From Arthrobacter sp. B3I9 (GTDB taxonomy: Bacteria; Actinomycetota; Actinomycetes; Actinomycetales; Micrococcaceae): 64,000 nucleotides of DNA. Location of the stretch: NCBI RefSeq assembly GCF_030816935.1, contig NZ_JAUSYO010000001.1, forward strand, positions 1,178,001-1,242,000. The letters are read 5' to 3'. Below the pieces are notes generated by a model. It did not search any database. It was not told the DNA's origin and saw only the letters and a program-made list of their open reading frames with translations. Positions within the stretch are counted from its first letter, which is position 1. Each line of letters starts with the position of its first letter. Shown one piece after another: positions 1 through 8,644 of this stretch. A program made the position numbers and the translations under genes.

Positions 1-95
1 TGTAAAGTTGTCTTGCCCGCGGTTGCTGGAAGCGGAACGGACTGGAAACAGGCGTTCTGATGCCGGAAGCCGCGAGTGATCTTCTTTTGAAGTTC

Positions 96-177
96 GGCAG
101 ATTACCCGAGCGGCCAAAGGGGGCTGACTGTAAATCAGCTGGCAACGCCTACGGGGGTTCGAATCCCTCATCTGCCA
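96..177 (+). tRNA. tRNA-Tyr (GTA)
   Basis: A seven-base acceptor stem GGCAGAT pairs with ATCTGCC, the anticodon loop carries GTA, and a long variable arm typical of bacterial tRNA-Tyr is present. The T-arm has the usual GGTTCGAAT loop. The discriminator base is A177. A Rho-independent terminator follows after about 13 bases, so this looks like a single-tRNA transcription unit. Bases 1-95 hold no gene or clear promoter that I can support. Confidence 0.96.
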
Positions 178-187
178 CCCTTGGAAA

Positions 188-222
188 AGTCTCCGGAACC
201 ACCAGGTTCCGGAGGCTTTTTC
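188..222 (+). terminator. Terminator after tRNA-Tyr
   Basis: A ten-base-pair stem (191-200 with 205-214, CTCCGGAACC) with a four-base loop is followed by TTTTTCTTT. It ends the tRNA-Tyr transcript. Confidence 0.85.
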
Positions 223-242
223 TTTACCCTGAACTGTCTGTC

Positions 243-572
243 TTACGGCGCCATCCCGGGGTGTACGGGCACGAACTCGATTTTTTGCGACGGCTGGACC
301 GTTTTCTTCGGTGCCCGGGAGTACCCCTTCGCGTCCAGGTGGTTCTCCGCCCGGTACACGGCCACGGCTTCGTCATAGACCTTGTTGAGCTGGCGGCCGG
401 AGAACTGCTCCGTCGACCCGTCGCTGAACGTGATCGAGATAAGGGTGCTGCCGGGAAAGTGCCGGTTCATGCGGATGAAGCCGTCGGCGTCCTGCTGCAA
501 ATTGATCAAGGCAGTCCTGTCTGTACTCTTGGGAGCTTCCAGTCTCCCGTACGTTCCCTGTAATGGCGTCAC
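243..572 (-). CDS. Hypothetical protein, about 109 residues
   Basis: I do not recognise a family. The product is small and soluble, with no membrane segment or cysteine cluster. The middle (ITFSDGSTEQFSGRQLNKVYDEAVAVY, residues about 47-73) looks like a short beta-hairpin followed by a helix. The start is uncertain: the GTG at 572 has no ribosome binding site, while a TTG at 509 is preceded by AGGA at good spacing and would give an 88-residue product. It is a lone minus-strand gene between tRNA-Tyr and the next small gene. Codon use looks like that of its neighbours, which is why I accept it as real. Confidence 0.55.
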   Translation of the reverse strand: MTPLQGTYGRLEAPKSTDRTALINLQQDADGFIRMNRHFPGSTLISITFSDGSTEQFSGRQLNKVYDEAVAVYRAENHLDAKGYSRAPKKTVQPSQKIEFVPVHPGMAP

Positions 573-625
573 AGTGTGGATAAGGCAATGCTGATGGCCC
601 CGATGCCCGTACGCCTATGCGGACG

Positions 626-660
626 AAAGGAAGGCCCCTCGCTGAGGAGCCTTCCTTCTG
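626..660 (-). terminator. Terminator of the small minus-strand gene
   Basis: A nine-base-pair stem (AAGGAAGGC at 627-635 with GCCTTCCTT at 649-657) encloses a second short stem (CCTC/GAGG). On the minus strand it is followed by a short T run. It lies just after the stop of the gene at 668-853. Confidence 0.6.
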
Positions 661-667
661 CTGCGGG

Positions 668-853
668 CTAAACCTTCTCGCGGGTGCGGTCAACCGTTGC
701 CGGTTCCTCGACCGTGAACTCCCTGGTGCGGCGGGGGAAAGCCCAGAACTTGACGTCCTTCTCTTCCACCCGGGGCTCCCGGCGCTCGTCAGATTCCTTT
801 GCGGCATCCTTCTGGGCGTCGCGCCGGAAATCCCTATGGTACTGATAGCACAT
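668..853 (-). CDS. Small charged hypothetical protein, 61 residues
   Basis: The product is rich in Arg, Glu, Asp and Lys and has no recognisable domain. A strong ribosome binding site AAAGGAGG lies six bases before ATG 853. A GTG three bases further upstream is too close to it to be the likely start. The strong ribosome binding site and the terminator downstream support a real gene. Its function is unknown; proteins of this sort are often DNA- or RNA-associated, but nothing here proves that. Confidence 0.6.
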   Translation of the reverse strand: MCYQYHRDFRRDAQKDAAKESDERREPRVEEKDVKFWAFPRRTREFTVEEPATVDRTREKV

Positions 854-948
854 CACAGACCTCCTTTTGGTGACTGCCCCTTAATCCTCCTCCGCCGCAA
901 CCCATCCGTCGATACCCGCACACACTGGCGTTCTGTATAGTCCGCTTG

Positions 949-1590
949 ATGGACGAGAAAGCGGTTTTGCACCAGTACCTGCGTGTCCGCCGTGCCAATC
1001 TGTTGGCGAAGCTCGACGGCCTCGACGAGTACAGCGCCCGTCGTCCCTTGACGGCAACCGGGACGAACCTGCTGGGCCTGGTCAAACATGTGGCCAGCGT
1101 TGAGCTCGGCTACTTCGGGGAGGTCTTCGGCAGGCCAAGCGGGCTGGAGCTCCCGTCGCTTGCGGACGACGCCGAACCCGACGCGGACATGTGGGCGGGC
1201 CCTGATGAGACGCGGGAGCAGGTTCTGGAGCTGCACCGGTTCGCAGCCGCGCACAGCGACGCAACGATTGAGCAGCTTCCGATCGACGCAAAAGGGGAAG
1301 TACCGTGGTGGCCCGAGGAACGTCGCCACGTGACCCTGCACCAGATCCTGGTCCACATGTGCGTCGAGACCGCCCACCACCTCGGACACGCGGACATCCT
1401 TCGCGAGCTCATCGACGGGACGGCCGGGCAGCGTCCCGGTGACCCCAACCTCACGCGGCGGACGTCGGCCGAATGGGCCGAGCACCGCGCAAGGATTGAA
1501 GCCGCGGCACAGGACGCGGCCACCCGGGCCGCGAGGGCGTCTGACCCGCCGACGGCTGCCCCCTCCTATTCGCCATCGCCTGGGTTCTGA
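949..1590 (+). CDS. DinB-family / DUF664 protein
   Basis: The 213-residue product matches the DinB/DUF664 four-helix-bundle fold. It starts with a DEKAVLHQYLRVRR helix and carries conserved histidines in GLVKHVASVE, HQILVHMCVE and TAHHLGHAD. In this superfamily three histidines bind a divalent metal, and members include thiol-dependent transferases related to mycothiol S-transferases. Substrate unknown. The C-terminal 30 residues are low-complexity Ala/Pro/Ser. The start is ATG 949 or TTG 946; ATG is preferred. Confidence 0.85.
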   Translation: MDEKAVLHQYLRVRRANLLAKLDGLDEYSARRPLTATGTNLLGLVKHVASVELGYFGEVFGRPSGLELPSLADDAEPDADMWAGPDETREQVLELHRFAAAHSDATIEQLPIDAKGEVPWWPEERRHVTLHQILVHMCVETAHHLGHADILRELIDGTAGQRPGDPNLTRRTSAEWAEHRARIEAAAQDAATRAARASDPPTAAPSYSPSPGF

Positions 1591-1679
1591 ACCTCCTGGC
1601 GTGTTCGGTCGAAACCGCCAGGGCTGCGGTGAACTCCGGAGTATGGTTAGGCAGTTCACATCGAAAATAAGGAGCCTAA

Positions 1680-1856
1680 GTGAAGTCGTTTGCATGTGGT
1701 GACGTAGTTCCCGGCTGCGAGGCCCGCTGGGTGTGCGGCACCGAGGACGAAATCCTGGTTCTCGTGGCAGCGCACGCCGCTTCCGCGCACGGGCTGGCTG
1801 AGCTGCCTGCGGACGTGGTCCAGTCGGTGCACCGGTCTATCGTCCACGCCAGTTGA
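1680..1856 (+). CDS. DUF1059 family small protein, 58 residues
   Basis: Translation from GTG 1680 gives MKSFACGDVVPGCEARW at the N-terminus, then EDEILVLVAAHAASAHG. This matches the DUF1059 pattern: an N-terminal Cys-x6-Cys pair and a later conserved His. A good ribosome binding site (AAGGAG, five-base spacer) precedes the GTG. The stop TGA overlaps the TTG start of the EAL gene by four bases, implying translational coupling. The family's function is unknown. The paired cysteines and histidine suggest metal binding, which is inference. Confidence 0.8.
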   Translation: MKSFACGDVVPGCEARWVCGTEDEILVLVAAHAASAHGLAELPADVVQSVHRSIVHAS

Positions 1857-3046
1857 TTCCCGCGGCGGACGCTCCGCCGTCCGGTGCCGGAGTTTCTTCC
1901 GGAACGAACTGGGACGAGCTCCTCGCCGCAGCCTGCCGGGGTGAAGGCTTGTCCTCGGCGTACCAGCCGATCGTCGATACCGCCCGCGGCACCGTGGTGG
2001 GATACGAAGCCCTGGCCAGGTTTTCCGGCTTCAGCGAGAAGAACCCCGAGGTGTGGTTTGCTGCCGCGCGGTCCCATGGGATGGCCGCCGAGCTGGAGGC
2101 CGCCGCTTTGCGGACCGCGCTCGCGGCCCGGTCCACCCTGCCGCCCAACTGCTTCCTGACGGTTAACGTCTCACCCGAGCTGCTGCCCACGGCGAGCATC
2201 CGTCGCATCTGGCGGGAGGAGGGCAACCTGGGCGGGCTCGTCGTCGAACTCACCGAGCAGACCCCCATCGACTCCTACGTGGAGCTGGAACCGGACCTCA
2301 ACCAGCTGCGCGCCGCCGGCGCGCTGATCGCCGTCGACGACGCCGGTGCCGGTTACGCGGGATTGCGGCACCTTCTGGCCCTGCGGCCCTCACTGATCAA
2401 GATTGACCGCGAACTCGTCCAGGACGTCGACCGGGATGAGGCGAAGCGTGCCTTGATCAGCATGTTCGGAAGTTTCGCCGGCCGGGTCGATGCCTGGATC
2501 CTCGCTGAGGGCGTGGAGCGTGTTGAGGAACTCGATGCGCTGGTTGCCCTCGGGGTACCGCTGGTCCAGGGCTATTGCGTGGGCAGGCCCGCGCCGCCGT
2601 GGGCCGGTATCGACCTGGACTTGGCGCATCGGCTGGCCTCGAAACGGCCGGTGGCGCGCAAGACGGTGATCCGCGACGTCCTGGAGACGGCGCCAACAGC
2701 ATCCACTGCGGCCCTGGCCGCGGAAGCCTTTGCAGAGAACCCTGCGCTGCAGTCCATGGTGCTGCTCGGCGAGCATCTGCGGCCGGTGGCGGTGCTGGAC
2801 GCAGACACCGCTGAATTTGGCCTGGTGAGTCCGGGGATGCGCGTAAATCTGGACACTCCCCTGAACGAAGCCCTTGCCCGCTCCATGACCCGGACGAAAG
2901 CAAGTCGGTTTGAGCCGCTGCTGGTGACAGACAATGCCGGCCGCTATGCCGGCGTCGCGCGGCTGGAGCGCATGATTACGGCGCTCACGGACGCCACGGA
3001 GGCAGATGGTCCGCGGCGCTCCAGCGGCGGCACGCCGGCGGACTGA
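1853..3046 (+). CDS. EAL-domain cyclic-di-GMP phosphodiesterase
   Basis: The 397-residue product has an EAL domain at about residues 35-250, which hydrolyses cyclic-di-GMP to pGpG. Catalytic and metal residues are intact: E52 (YEALAR), N105, E132, D162-D163 (VDDAGAGYAG), K183, E219 (AEGVE) and Q239. There is no membrane segment and no GGDEF domain. The C-terminal about 130 residues resemble the CBS-like segment found in soluble EAL proteins, with a predicted sensory role. The TTG start lies inside the DUF1059 stop codon (TTGA overlap), so the two are probably co-translated. Confidence 0.9.
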   Translation: MIPAADAPPSGAGVSSGTNWDELLAAACRGEGLSSAYQPIVDTARGTVVGYEALARFSGFSEKNPEVWFAAARSHGMAAELEAAALRTALAARSTLPPNCFLTVNVSPELLPTASIRRIWREEGNLGGLVVELTEQTPIDSYVELEPDLNQLRAAGALIAVDDAGAGYAGLRHLLALRPSLIKIDRELVQDVDRDEAKRALISMFGSFAGRVDAWILAEGVERVEELDALVALGVPLVQGYCVGRPAPPWAGIDLDLAHRLASKRPVARKTVIRDVLETAPTASTAALAAEAFAENPALQSMVLLGEHLRPVAVLDADTAEFGLVSPGMRVNLDTPLNEALARSMTRTKASRFEPLLVTDNAGRYAGVARLERMITALTDATEADGPRRSSGGTPAD

Positions 3047-3051
3047 TCTTC

Positions 3052-3489
3052 CTAGGCGTTTCCGCTGAGGAGCTGGTCGGTGGCGGCGTCGGGCAAGCCC
3101 TCGAAATACTGGTCAAGCAAGCGCTGGAAGACGGGCTCCCCCGGTTCCGCCCGCAGGAACAAGGTGATCGATGAGCGCAGCTTTTTCTCATCGGTGCCGC
3201 CGAAAACCTGCCGGGCGCTCAGTCCCGTGAGGCCGGCCACCGCGCCGGCGCTTTCACGCAAGCGCGGGCCCAGCACGGGATGCTGAAGGTAGGCGCGCGC
3301 TTCATCCAGCCCGGAGATGGCGTATCTCCGCGCAGTCGGGCTGTTCCCGAGACCCGCCAACTGGGGAAAAACAAACCACATCCAGTGGCTGCGCTTGGCG
3401 CCTTGCTGAAGTTCGGACAGGGCCTGCCGATAGGTGCCACCGCCGTCCTGGGCGCTCACGAAGCGGTTTAGATCGTAAGGATCCGCCAC
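3052..3489 (-). CDS. DUF1810 family protein
   Basis: The 145-residue product begins MADPYDLNRFVSAQ and carries the family signature SHWMWFVFPQLAGLG. The usual family length is about 140. The GTG at 3489 is preceded by AAAGGAGG at five bases, which decides the start; longer upstream readings are unsupported. Function is unproven; related proteins have been connected with NAD/ADP-ribose chemistry (YbiA/calpastatin-like groups), which I cannot confirm here. It converges on the EAL gene with only five bases between them. Confidence 0.88.
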   Translation of the reverse strand: MADPYDLNRFVSAQDGGGTYRQALSELQQGAKRSHWMWFVFPQLAGLGNSPTARRYAISGLDEARAYLQHPVLGPRLRESAGAVAGLTGLSARQVFGGTDEKKLRSSITLFLRAEPGEPVFQRLLDQYFEGLPDAATDQLLSGNA

Positions 3490-3666
3490 GGCTTCCTCCT
3501 TTAGTCGGGTAGTTGCCGCCTCCATCCAAGCACCGATCCTGCAGGGCGGAAAGCCTCCGCGCGCGTGATCCTCCGGCCACGGTCCAGTCATTGCTAGAGT
3601 CGGCAGTACAGGCGGAAGGCATCGGCCGGGCCCGCTCCCACTGTCCGGCCAGGAAGGGCGCATGGC

Positions 3667-4395
3667 ATGGGCCAGATGTTGGGACTGTTCAGCGAGACGA
3701 GCCTTGTGGAGCTCCTGGCCTTGCTCGCAACCTTCGTCCTGACCTCACTCATTGGCATCGAACGGCAGGTACGGCAGAAGAGCGCCGGCTACCGGACACA
3801 CGTGCTCGTCGGGTTGGGATCCTGCGCGTTCACCCTCATCTCGGCCTACGGGTTTGCCTACGTGCTCAACCCGGGGGTTGCAGTGGATCCCTCCCGGATC
3901 GCGGCCCAGATCGTGAGCGGCATCGGTTTCCTCGGTGCCGGGGTGATCTTCAAGGGCCGGGACGTCGTCCGGGGACTCACGACGGCCGCGACCATCTGGG
4001 TGGCCGCCGCGGTGGGTATGGCCTGCGGAGCAGGAATGGTCTCCCTGGCCCTGGTGCTGACCATCTTCCACCTGATCACCCTGTTCGTCGTTGCACCGGC
4101 GGTCCGCAAAATCCCCTCCGTGGACCGGAACCGCGTCCTGCACATCACGTATGCCGACGGCCGGGGCGTGTTGCGGAAGGTTCTCGAAGTCGCCACCGCG
4201 ATGGGGTTCAGCTCCTCGATCCTGCGCACGCGGAAGAGCGGAGATGAGCAGAAGCCGATGGTGTCCATGGATGTGCGGTTCTTCGGGCAACATCCGTTGC
4301 GGAACCTCGTCCCCCAACTCATGGACCTGCACGGCGTCGAAAGCGTGACCGTCAGGGGAACCGATACGAATGAGGACGACGACGATGCGGCCTGA
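3667..4395 (+). CDS. mgtC: MgtC/SapB family membrane protein
   Basis: The 242-residue product has four to five hydrophobic segments in residues 1-150 and a soluble C-terminal domain of about 85 residues that looks ACT-like. Hallmarks are SLIGIERQVRQKSAGYRTH and VSGIGFLGAGVIFKG. Relatives affect Mg2+ starvation survival and inhibit F1Fo ATP synthase in some pathogens. Which role applies here is unknown. The acidic tail ends EDDDDAA, and its last codons overlap the next gene. Confidence 0.88.
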   Translation: MGQMLGLFSETSLVELLALLATFVLTSLIGIERQVRQKSAGYRTHVLVGLGSCAFTLISAYGFAYVLNPGVAVDPSRIAAQIVSGIGFLGAGVIFKGRDVVRGLTTAATIWVAAAVGMACGAGMVSLALVLTIFHLITLFVVAPAVRKIPSVDRNRVLHITYADGRGVLRKVLEVATAMGFSSSILRTRKSGDEQKPMVSMDVRFFGQHPLRNLVPQLMDLHGVESVTVRGTDTNEDDDDAA

Positions 4396-4792
4396 CCAGC
4401 TGCCCGCGAGCGATCCTCGGGTGGACGCGTTTATCGAGGCGCTTCCCGGGTGGCAGCAGGGGATTTGCAACGAGGTCCGGGCGCTGGTCCACGCCGCCGA
4501 CCCGGACGTCCGGGAAACCATCAAGCGGACCACCCAGCCCTACTTCGTCCTGGAGGGCAACATCTGCGCGCTTCTGGCGGCGAAGGACCACGTCAACGTG
4601 TTTCTGTACGACGGCGCGATCGTTCCGGATCCGGAGGGCATCATCACCGGCGGTCACGGAAACAAGACTGCCCGCACTGTGGCCATCCGCCAGGGTGAAG
4701 CCATTAACGCCGCCGCCCTGACCGCGATCTTCCGGCAGATCATTGCGAACAACCGGGCCGGAGGCTGGCGGAAGCTCAAGGCCGACGCCTGA
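4385..4792 (+). CDS. DUF1801 domain protein
   Basis: The product is about 135 residues and belongs to the DUF1801 (YdhG/YjhX-like) group. It shows ALPGWQQGICNEVRALVHAADP followed by ETIKRTTQPYFVLEGNICALLAAKDHVNVF. Function is unknown; the fold is related to frataxin-like proteins. The start is either ATG 4370 or ATG 4385. The latter has GAGG about nine bases upstream and is preferred. It overlaps the mgtC end by eleven bases and is probably co-transcribed with it. Confidence 0.82.
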   Translation: MRPDQLPASDPRVDAFIEALPGWQQGICNEVRALVHAADPDVRETIKRTTQPYFVLEGNICALLAAKDHVNVFLYDGAIVPDPEGIITGGHGNKTARTVAIRQGEAINAAALTAIFRQIIANNRAGGWRKLKADA

Positions 4793-4850
4793 GCGTGCGG
4801 TCCAAGCGGTCCCGCTGCCGGTGCCTCCGGGATTTGCTTTACTGGAGGAC

Positions 4851-5402
4851 ATGGAATCTTTCGGGGGCACAGGGGTGGACCTTGTGGGCGGCGTCAGGAT
4901 CAGGGTGGTACGCGTCTCCGACGCGGAGCGGCTTAGCGCCGCGTACCAGCGCAACCGGGATCACCTTGCTCCGTGGGAGCCGTGGCGGCACGAGGATTTC
5001 TTCACCGAGGCCGGGCAGGCGGCCAGCATCGAGTCCAAGCTTGCCTTGTTTATTGCCGGGTCCGATGTTCCGTGGGTGCTGGTGGACGGGGTCCATATCG
5101 TCGGGGTGATGACGCTGAGCGGCATTGTCCGCGGCCCGTTCCTCAGCGGCCACCTCGGCTATTGGGTGGACAAGGAGTACAACGGGCGGGGGATAGGCTC
5201 CGCGGCCGTGGCCCACGCAGTCGGTGCCGCGCGGGCCGAGCTGGGACTGCACCGGATCCAGGCTGCGACATTGCCGCACAACGGGGCCTCGCAAAAAATC
5301 CTGAAGCGTGCCGACTTCGAGGAAATCGGGCTGGCACCTTCCTACCTGAAGATCGCCGGCACCTGGCAGGACCATATCCTGTACCAGCGCATCCTGTACT
5401 GA
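4851..5402 (+). CDS. GNAT acetyltransferase, RimJ/RimL type
   Basis: The 183-residue product has the GNAT fold. Acetyl-CoA binding is indicated by GYWVDKEYNGRGIGSAAV (motif A, R/Q-x-x-G-x-G/A), and the C-terminal part HRIQAATLPHNGASQKILKR is typical of ribosomal-protein N-acetyltransferases such as RimJ. The true substrate may be a protein N-terminus or an antibiotic. ATG 4851 follows GGAGG, but with only two bases of spacing. The reading frame stays open upstream to 4743, so the start is somewhat uncertain. Confidence 0.85.
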   Translation: MESFGGTGVDLVGGVRIRVVRVSDAERLSAAYQRNRDHLAPWEPWRHEDFFTEAGQAASIESKLALFIAGSDVPWVLVDGVHIVGVMTLSGIVRGPFLSGHLGYWVDKEYNGRGIGSAAVAHAVGAARAELGLHRIQAATLPHNGASQKILKRADFEEIGLAPSYLKIAGTWQDHILYQRILY

Positions 5403-5486
5403 CGGCGCCAATGCCGGCCCGGAGAGCTCCGGTGCCTGGACGGCAGAGGGACCCGCTGCGTGCGGCCATTGTTACTCGCAGGTAAC

Positions 5487-6041
5487 ATGATCCGCATGCA
5501 TCTGCTCCTGCGCACTCTGGCCCTGCTCTTCACATCCTCCCGTCGGACCCCGTTGAGTATCTGGGACACTTCCTCCCTGCCGCTGCGCGTCCTGCCCACG
5601 GACATCGACATTGCCCTGCATGTCAACAACGGCATGTACTTTTCCTTGATGGATCTGGGCCGCTTTGACCTCATGACCCGCAGCGGAACGTGGAAAGCCA
5701 TGCGCCGGCGCGGCTGGAGCCCGGTGGCCGCCGGGGAAACCATCGCCTTCCGCCGCTCGCTGCAGCTCTGGCAGAAGTACACCATCGAAACGAAGATCAT
5801 CGGCCTGGACGCGAAGGCGATCTACTTCGAGCAGCGGATGGTGGTGGACGGCGAGATCTACGCGCGGGCCTACATCGCCACCCGGCTGGTCAGCAAGGGC
5901 AGGCCGGTCAGCCAGGAGGAAATCCTCCGCGAGTTCGGCGAGCCTCCGGCCGGGCTCGAGCTTCCCGGGTGGATCCATGAGTGGCGGGAAAATGCCGGGT
6001 TGCCCGGCGCCCGGCGGCCCGCCCCGCACGTCTGGGCCTGA
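5487..6041 (+). CDS. Acyl-CoA thioesterase, hotdog fold
   Basis: The 184-residue product of the 4HBT-like thioesterase group (THEM6-like) shows LPTDIDIALHVNNGMYFSLMDLGR near residue 40. This has the HVNNxxY pattern that carries the active-site region in hotdog thioesterases. The rest, up to about residue 150, is the hotdog sheet (ETKIIGLDAKAIYFEQRMV). The N-terminus has a short hydrophobic helix (HLLLRTLALLF). It probably hydrolyses acyl-CoA or acyl-ACP in the cytoplasm. The ATG at 5487 is chosen; 5460 and 5496 are alternatives. Confidence 0.85.
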   Translation: MIRMHLLLRTLALLFTSSRRTPLSIWDTSSLPLRVLPTDIDIALHVNNGMYFSLMDLGRFDLMTRSGTWKAMRRRGWSPVAAGETIAFRRSLQLWQKYTIETKIIGLDAKAIYFEQRMVVDGEIYARAYIATRLVSKGRPVSQEEILREFGEPPAGLELPGWIHEWRENAGLPGARRPAPHVWA

Positions 6042-6108
6042 ACCGGGAGCAGTGTGCCATCAGCGAAATGCGGGGGACATTGTCTGGCCTCTCGCGTACC
6101 GTTGACCC

Positions 6109-6522
6109 ATGGCTACCGTTGACATCACAGGTGAACAGTTCGCATCGACCGTTGAGGGCAATGACATTGTGCTCGTCGATTTCTGGGCGGAATGGTGCGG
6201 GCCCTGCAAGCAGTTCGGCCCTACGTACGCTGCAGTTTCCGAGAAGCACCCGGATGTGGTGTTTTCTAAGGTCGATACCGAAGCCGAGCAGCAGCTCGCA
6301 GCCGAGGCCGGCATAACGTCCATTCCCACGCTGATGGCCTTCCGCGAAAAGGTCCTGGTCTTCTCGCAGCCCGGCGCCCTGAATGCGCAGCAGCTTGAAC
6401 AGGTGGTTGACGCGGTCAAGGCCCTGGACATGGAAGAAGTCCACGCCCACGTTGCCCGGTCACGGGCCGAGGCAGCCGCCGCCGCAAATACCCAGGACGG
6501 CACCCAGATCCCCGAAGCCTAG
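6109..6522 (+). CDS. trxA: Thioredoxin
   Basis: The 137-residue cytoplasmic thioredoxin has active site WCGPC at residues 29-33 and the cis-proline loop SIPT at 71-74. It transfers electrons from thioredoxin reductase to protein disulfides. The domain ends near residue 108. A C-terminal extension of about 29 residues, rich in Ala, Arg and Glu, is longer than in E. coli TrxA but not rare in actinobacteria. It stands alone here. A trx gene beside trxB elsewhere may be the main one, so the number in the name is uncertain. Confidence 0.93.
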   Translation: MATVDITGEQFASTVEGNDIVLVDFWAEWCGPCKQFGPTYAAVSEKHPDVVFSKVDTEAEQQLAAEAGITSIPTLMAFREKVLVFSQPGALNAQQLEQVVDAVKALDMEEVHAHVARSRAEAAAAANTQDGTQIPEA

Positions 6523-6566
6523 GCTTCCGGGAAGATCCCGAAGCCTAAACTTCCGGCGCCTGCCGG

Positions 6567-6845
6567 CTAGAGCCGCTCGACCCGGACCGGCTCGGCCAGC
6601 AGGGCGCTGAGGGACTCGTTGAGGTCCTGAAGCGCCGCGCCCCTGGAGTGCTTGTCCAGGTCGGCCTGTGAGGCCCACTGCTCGGTCAGCACCAGTCGCT
6701 CCTCGGTGGCCTCGGTGAGTTCGTAGCGGAGGCAGCCGGGCTCCCGGACCACGTCATCGATCGCAATCTCCAACGCGAGTTTCACGCGGAAGAACTCGTC
6801 CTCGTTCGGAATGAATATTGCTTGCAGGTCGATGGGTGCACTCAT
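6567..6845 (-). CDS. Antibiotic-biosynthesis-monooxygenase (ABM) domain protein
   Basis: The 92-residue product belongs to the ABM/YgiN superfamily of small dimeric ferredoxin-like-fold proteins. Members include quinol monooxygenases and haem-degrading IsdG enzymes. The signature is PGCLRYELTEATEERLVLTEQWASQADLDKH. The start ATG 6845 gives the usual family length of about 95. The frame remains open upstream to 8750 on the minus strand, but that stretch is the mirror of the acyl-CoA synthetase gene. Substrate unknown. Confidence 0.88.
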   Translation of the reverse strand: MSAPIDLQAIFIPNEDEFFRVKLALEIAIDDVVREPGCLRYELTEATEERLVLTEQWASQADLDKHSRGAALQDLNESLSALLAEPVRVERL

Positions 6846-6947
6846 GGGATTCACAATACCGGGCCCGGCTGCGGAGCCCGGAAACATGTCATAGGACTTC
6901 CTAGCTTCGCTCTTCTTTTGCCGCTCCACTGTTGGTAGCGTCGCACC

Positions 6948-8624
6948 ATGCTTGCTTACACGGCCGGGGACACTGACGTCCCGCTGCTCGAGGAAACCGT
7001 CGGGGACAACTTCGAAGCGGTTGTGCGGAAGTTCCCGCTCCACGACGCCCTGATAGAGGCCGCTCCCATACCGGGGGAGGAAGCACGCCGGTGGAGTTAC
7101 ACCAAACTTAACGACGACGTCGACCGCGTTGCCCGCGCGCTGCTGGCCTTCGGCATCGGCAAGGGCGAGCGGGTGGGGATCTGGAGCCCGAACTGCGCGG
7201 AATGGACCATCCTGCAGTACGCGACGGCGAAAATCGGGGCCATCCTGGTCAATGTCAACCCGGCTTACCGCAGCCACGAACTGGAGTTCGTGGTGAAGCA
7301 GAACGGCATGCGGATGCTGGTTGCGGCGCCGTCGGACCGGAACAGCGACTACACCACAATGGCCCGGCGCTCGCTGGCGAGCTGCCCCGAGCTGCGTGAG
7401 CTGGTCTTCCTGCCGGATGCCGGCCTCACTGAGCTCCGGGCCGGCGTGCCGGAATCCGAGGCTGAGTGGACCTACGCGGAACTGCTCAAGCGGGCCGACG
7501 ACGTCGCGCACTCCGCCCTCAAGGCCCGCATGGCTGAACTTTCCCCGCACGACGCCATCAACCTGCAGTACACCTCCGGAACCACGGGGTTTCCCAAGGG
7601 CGCCACGCTGACCCACTCCAACATCCTCAACAACGGCTACTCGATCGGCGAGCTGCTGAAGTACACCGAGAACGACCGGGTGGTGCTGCCCGTGCCGTTC
7701 TACCACTGCTTCGGCATGGTGATCGGCAACCTGGCGGCCCTCAGCCACGGGGCCGCCACCATTCTTCCGGGCCGCGGCTTCACTCCTGCGGCGGCGCTGG
7801 AGGCGGTCCAGGACTTCGGCGGAACCTCGCTGTACGGGGTTCCGACCATGTTCATCGCCGAGCTGGCCCTGCCCGACTTCGCATCCTATGACCTCTCCAC
7901 CCTGCGCACCGGGGTGATGGCCGGATCCCTCTGCCCGATCGAGGTGATGAACCGCGTGATCTCGGAGATGAACATGGTGGATGTGGCGATCTGCTACGGC
8001 ATGACCGAGACCTCGCCGGTCTCCACCATGACCCGGAGCTCGGACACCATGGCCCAGCGCACCCAGACCGTGGGCCGCACCATGCCGCGGCTGGAAAGCC
8101 GGATCGTGGACCCGGCCACCGGGGAGGTGCTGCCGCGCGGCCCGATCGGGGAGCTGTGCACCCGTGGCTATGCCGTCATGAAGGGCTACTGGAACCAGCC
8201 CGAAAAGACCGCGGAGGCGATTGACCCCGAGGGCTGGATGCACACCGGCGACCTCGCCCGGATGGACGAGGACGGGTACATCGTGATCGAGGGCCGGATC
8301 AAGGACATGGTGATCCGCGGCGGCGAGAACATCTATCCGCGCGAGATCGAGGAATTCCTTTATACCCATCCGGACATCCAGGACGTGCAGGTGATCGGTG
8401 TTCCGGATGCCCGGTACGGGGAGGAGCTGATGGCGTGCGTGATCCTGAAGCCCGGGGCCGCGCCGCTGGACGCGGCGGGGGTGGCGGAATTCTGCCGCGG
8501 CAAGCTGGCGCACTACAAGATTCCGCGCTACGTCGACGTCCGGGAGAGCTTCCCCATGACCGTTTCCGGCAAGGTCCGGAAGGTGGAGATGCGGGAGGAA
8601 GCGGTGGCACGGCTGGGTCTCTAG
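6948..8624 (+). CDS. AMP-binding acyl-CoA synthetase, FadD type
   Basis: The 558-residue ANL-superfamily ligase activates a carboxylic acid with ATP to an acyl-adenylate and then to acyl-CoA. The P-loop motif YTSGTTGFPKG is at residues 208-218. YGMTETSP supplies the adenylate-binding segment, GWMHTGDLARMDEDGYIVIEGR the hinge region, and SGKVRK near residue 541 the catalytic lysine. It resembles medium/long-chain fatty-acyl-CoA synthetases of the FadD35 kind. No membrane segment. It is monocistronic, divergent from the ABM gene. Confidence 0.92.
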   Translation: MLAYTAGDTDVPLLEETVGDNFEAVVRKFPLHDALIEAAPIPGEEARRWSYTKLNDDVDRVARALLAFGIGKGERVGIWSPNCAEWTILQYATAKIGAILVNVNPAYRSHELEFVVKQNGMRMLVAAPSDRNSDYTTMARRSLASCPELRELVFLPDAGLTELRAGVPESEAEWTYAELLKRADDVAHSALKARMAELSPHDAINLQYTSGTTGFPKGATLTHSNILNNGYSIGELLKYTENDRVVLPVPFYHCFGMVIGNLAALSHGAATILPGRGFTPAAALEAVQDFGGTSLYGVPTMFIAELALPDFASYDLSTLRTGVMAGSLCPIEVMNRVISEMNMVDVAICYGMTETSPVSTMTRSSDTMAQRTQTVGRTMPRLESRIVDPATGEVLPRGPIGELCTRGYAVMKGYWNQPEKTAEAIDPEGWMHTGDLARMDEDGYIVIEGRIKDMVIRGGENIYPREIEEFLYTHPDIQDVQVIGVPDARYGEELMACVILKPGAAPLDAAGVAEFCRGKLAHYKIPRYVDVRESFPMTVSGKVRKVEMREEAVARLGL

Positions 8625-8644
8625 CCGTACAGCGGAGCGCAGGC

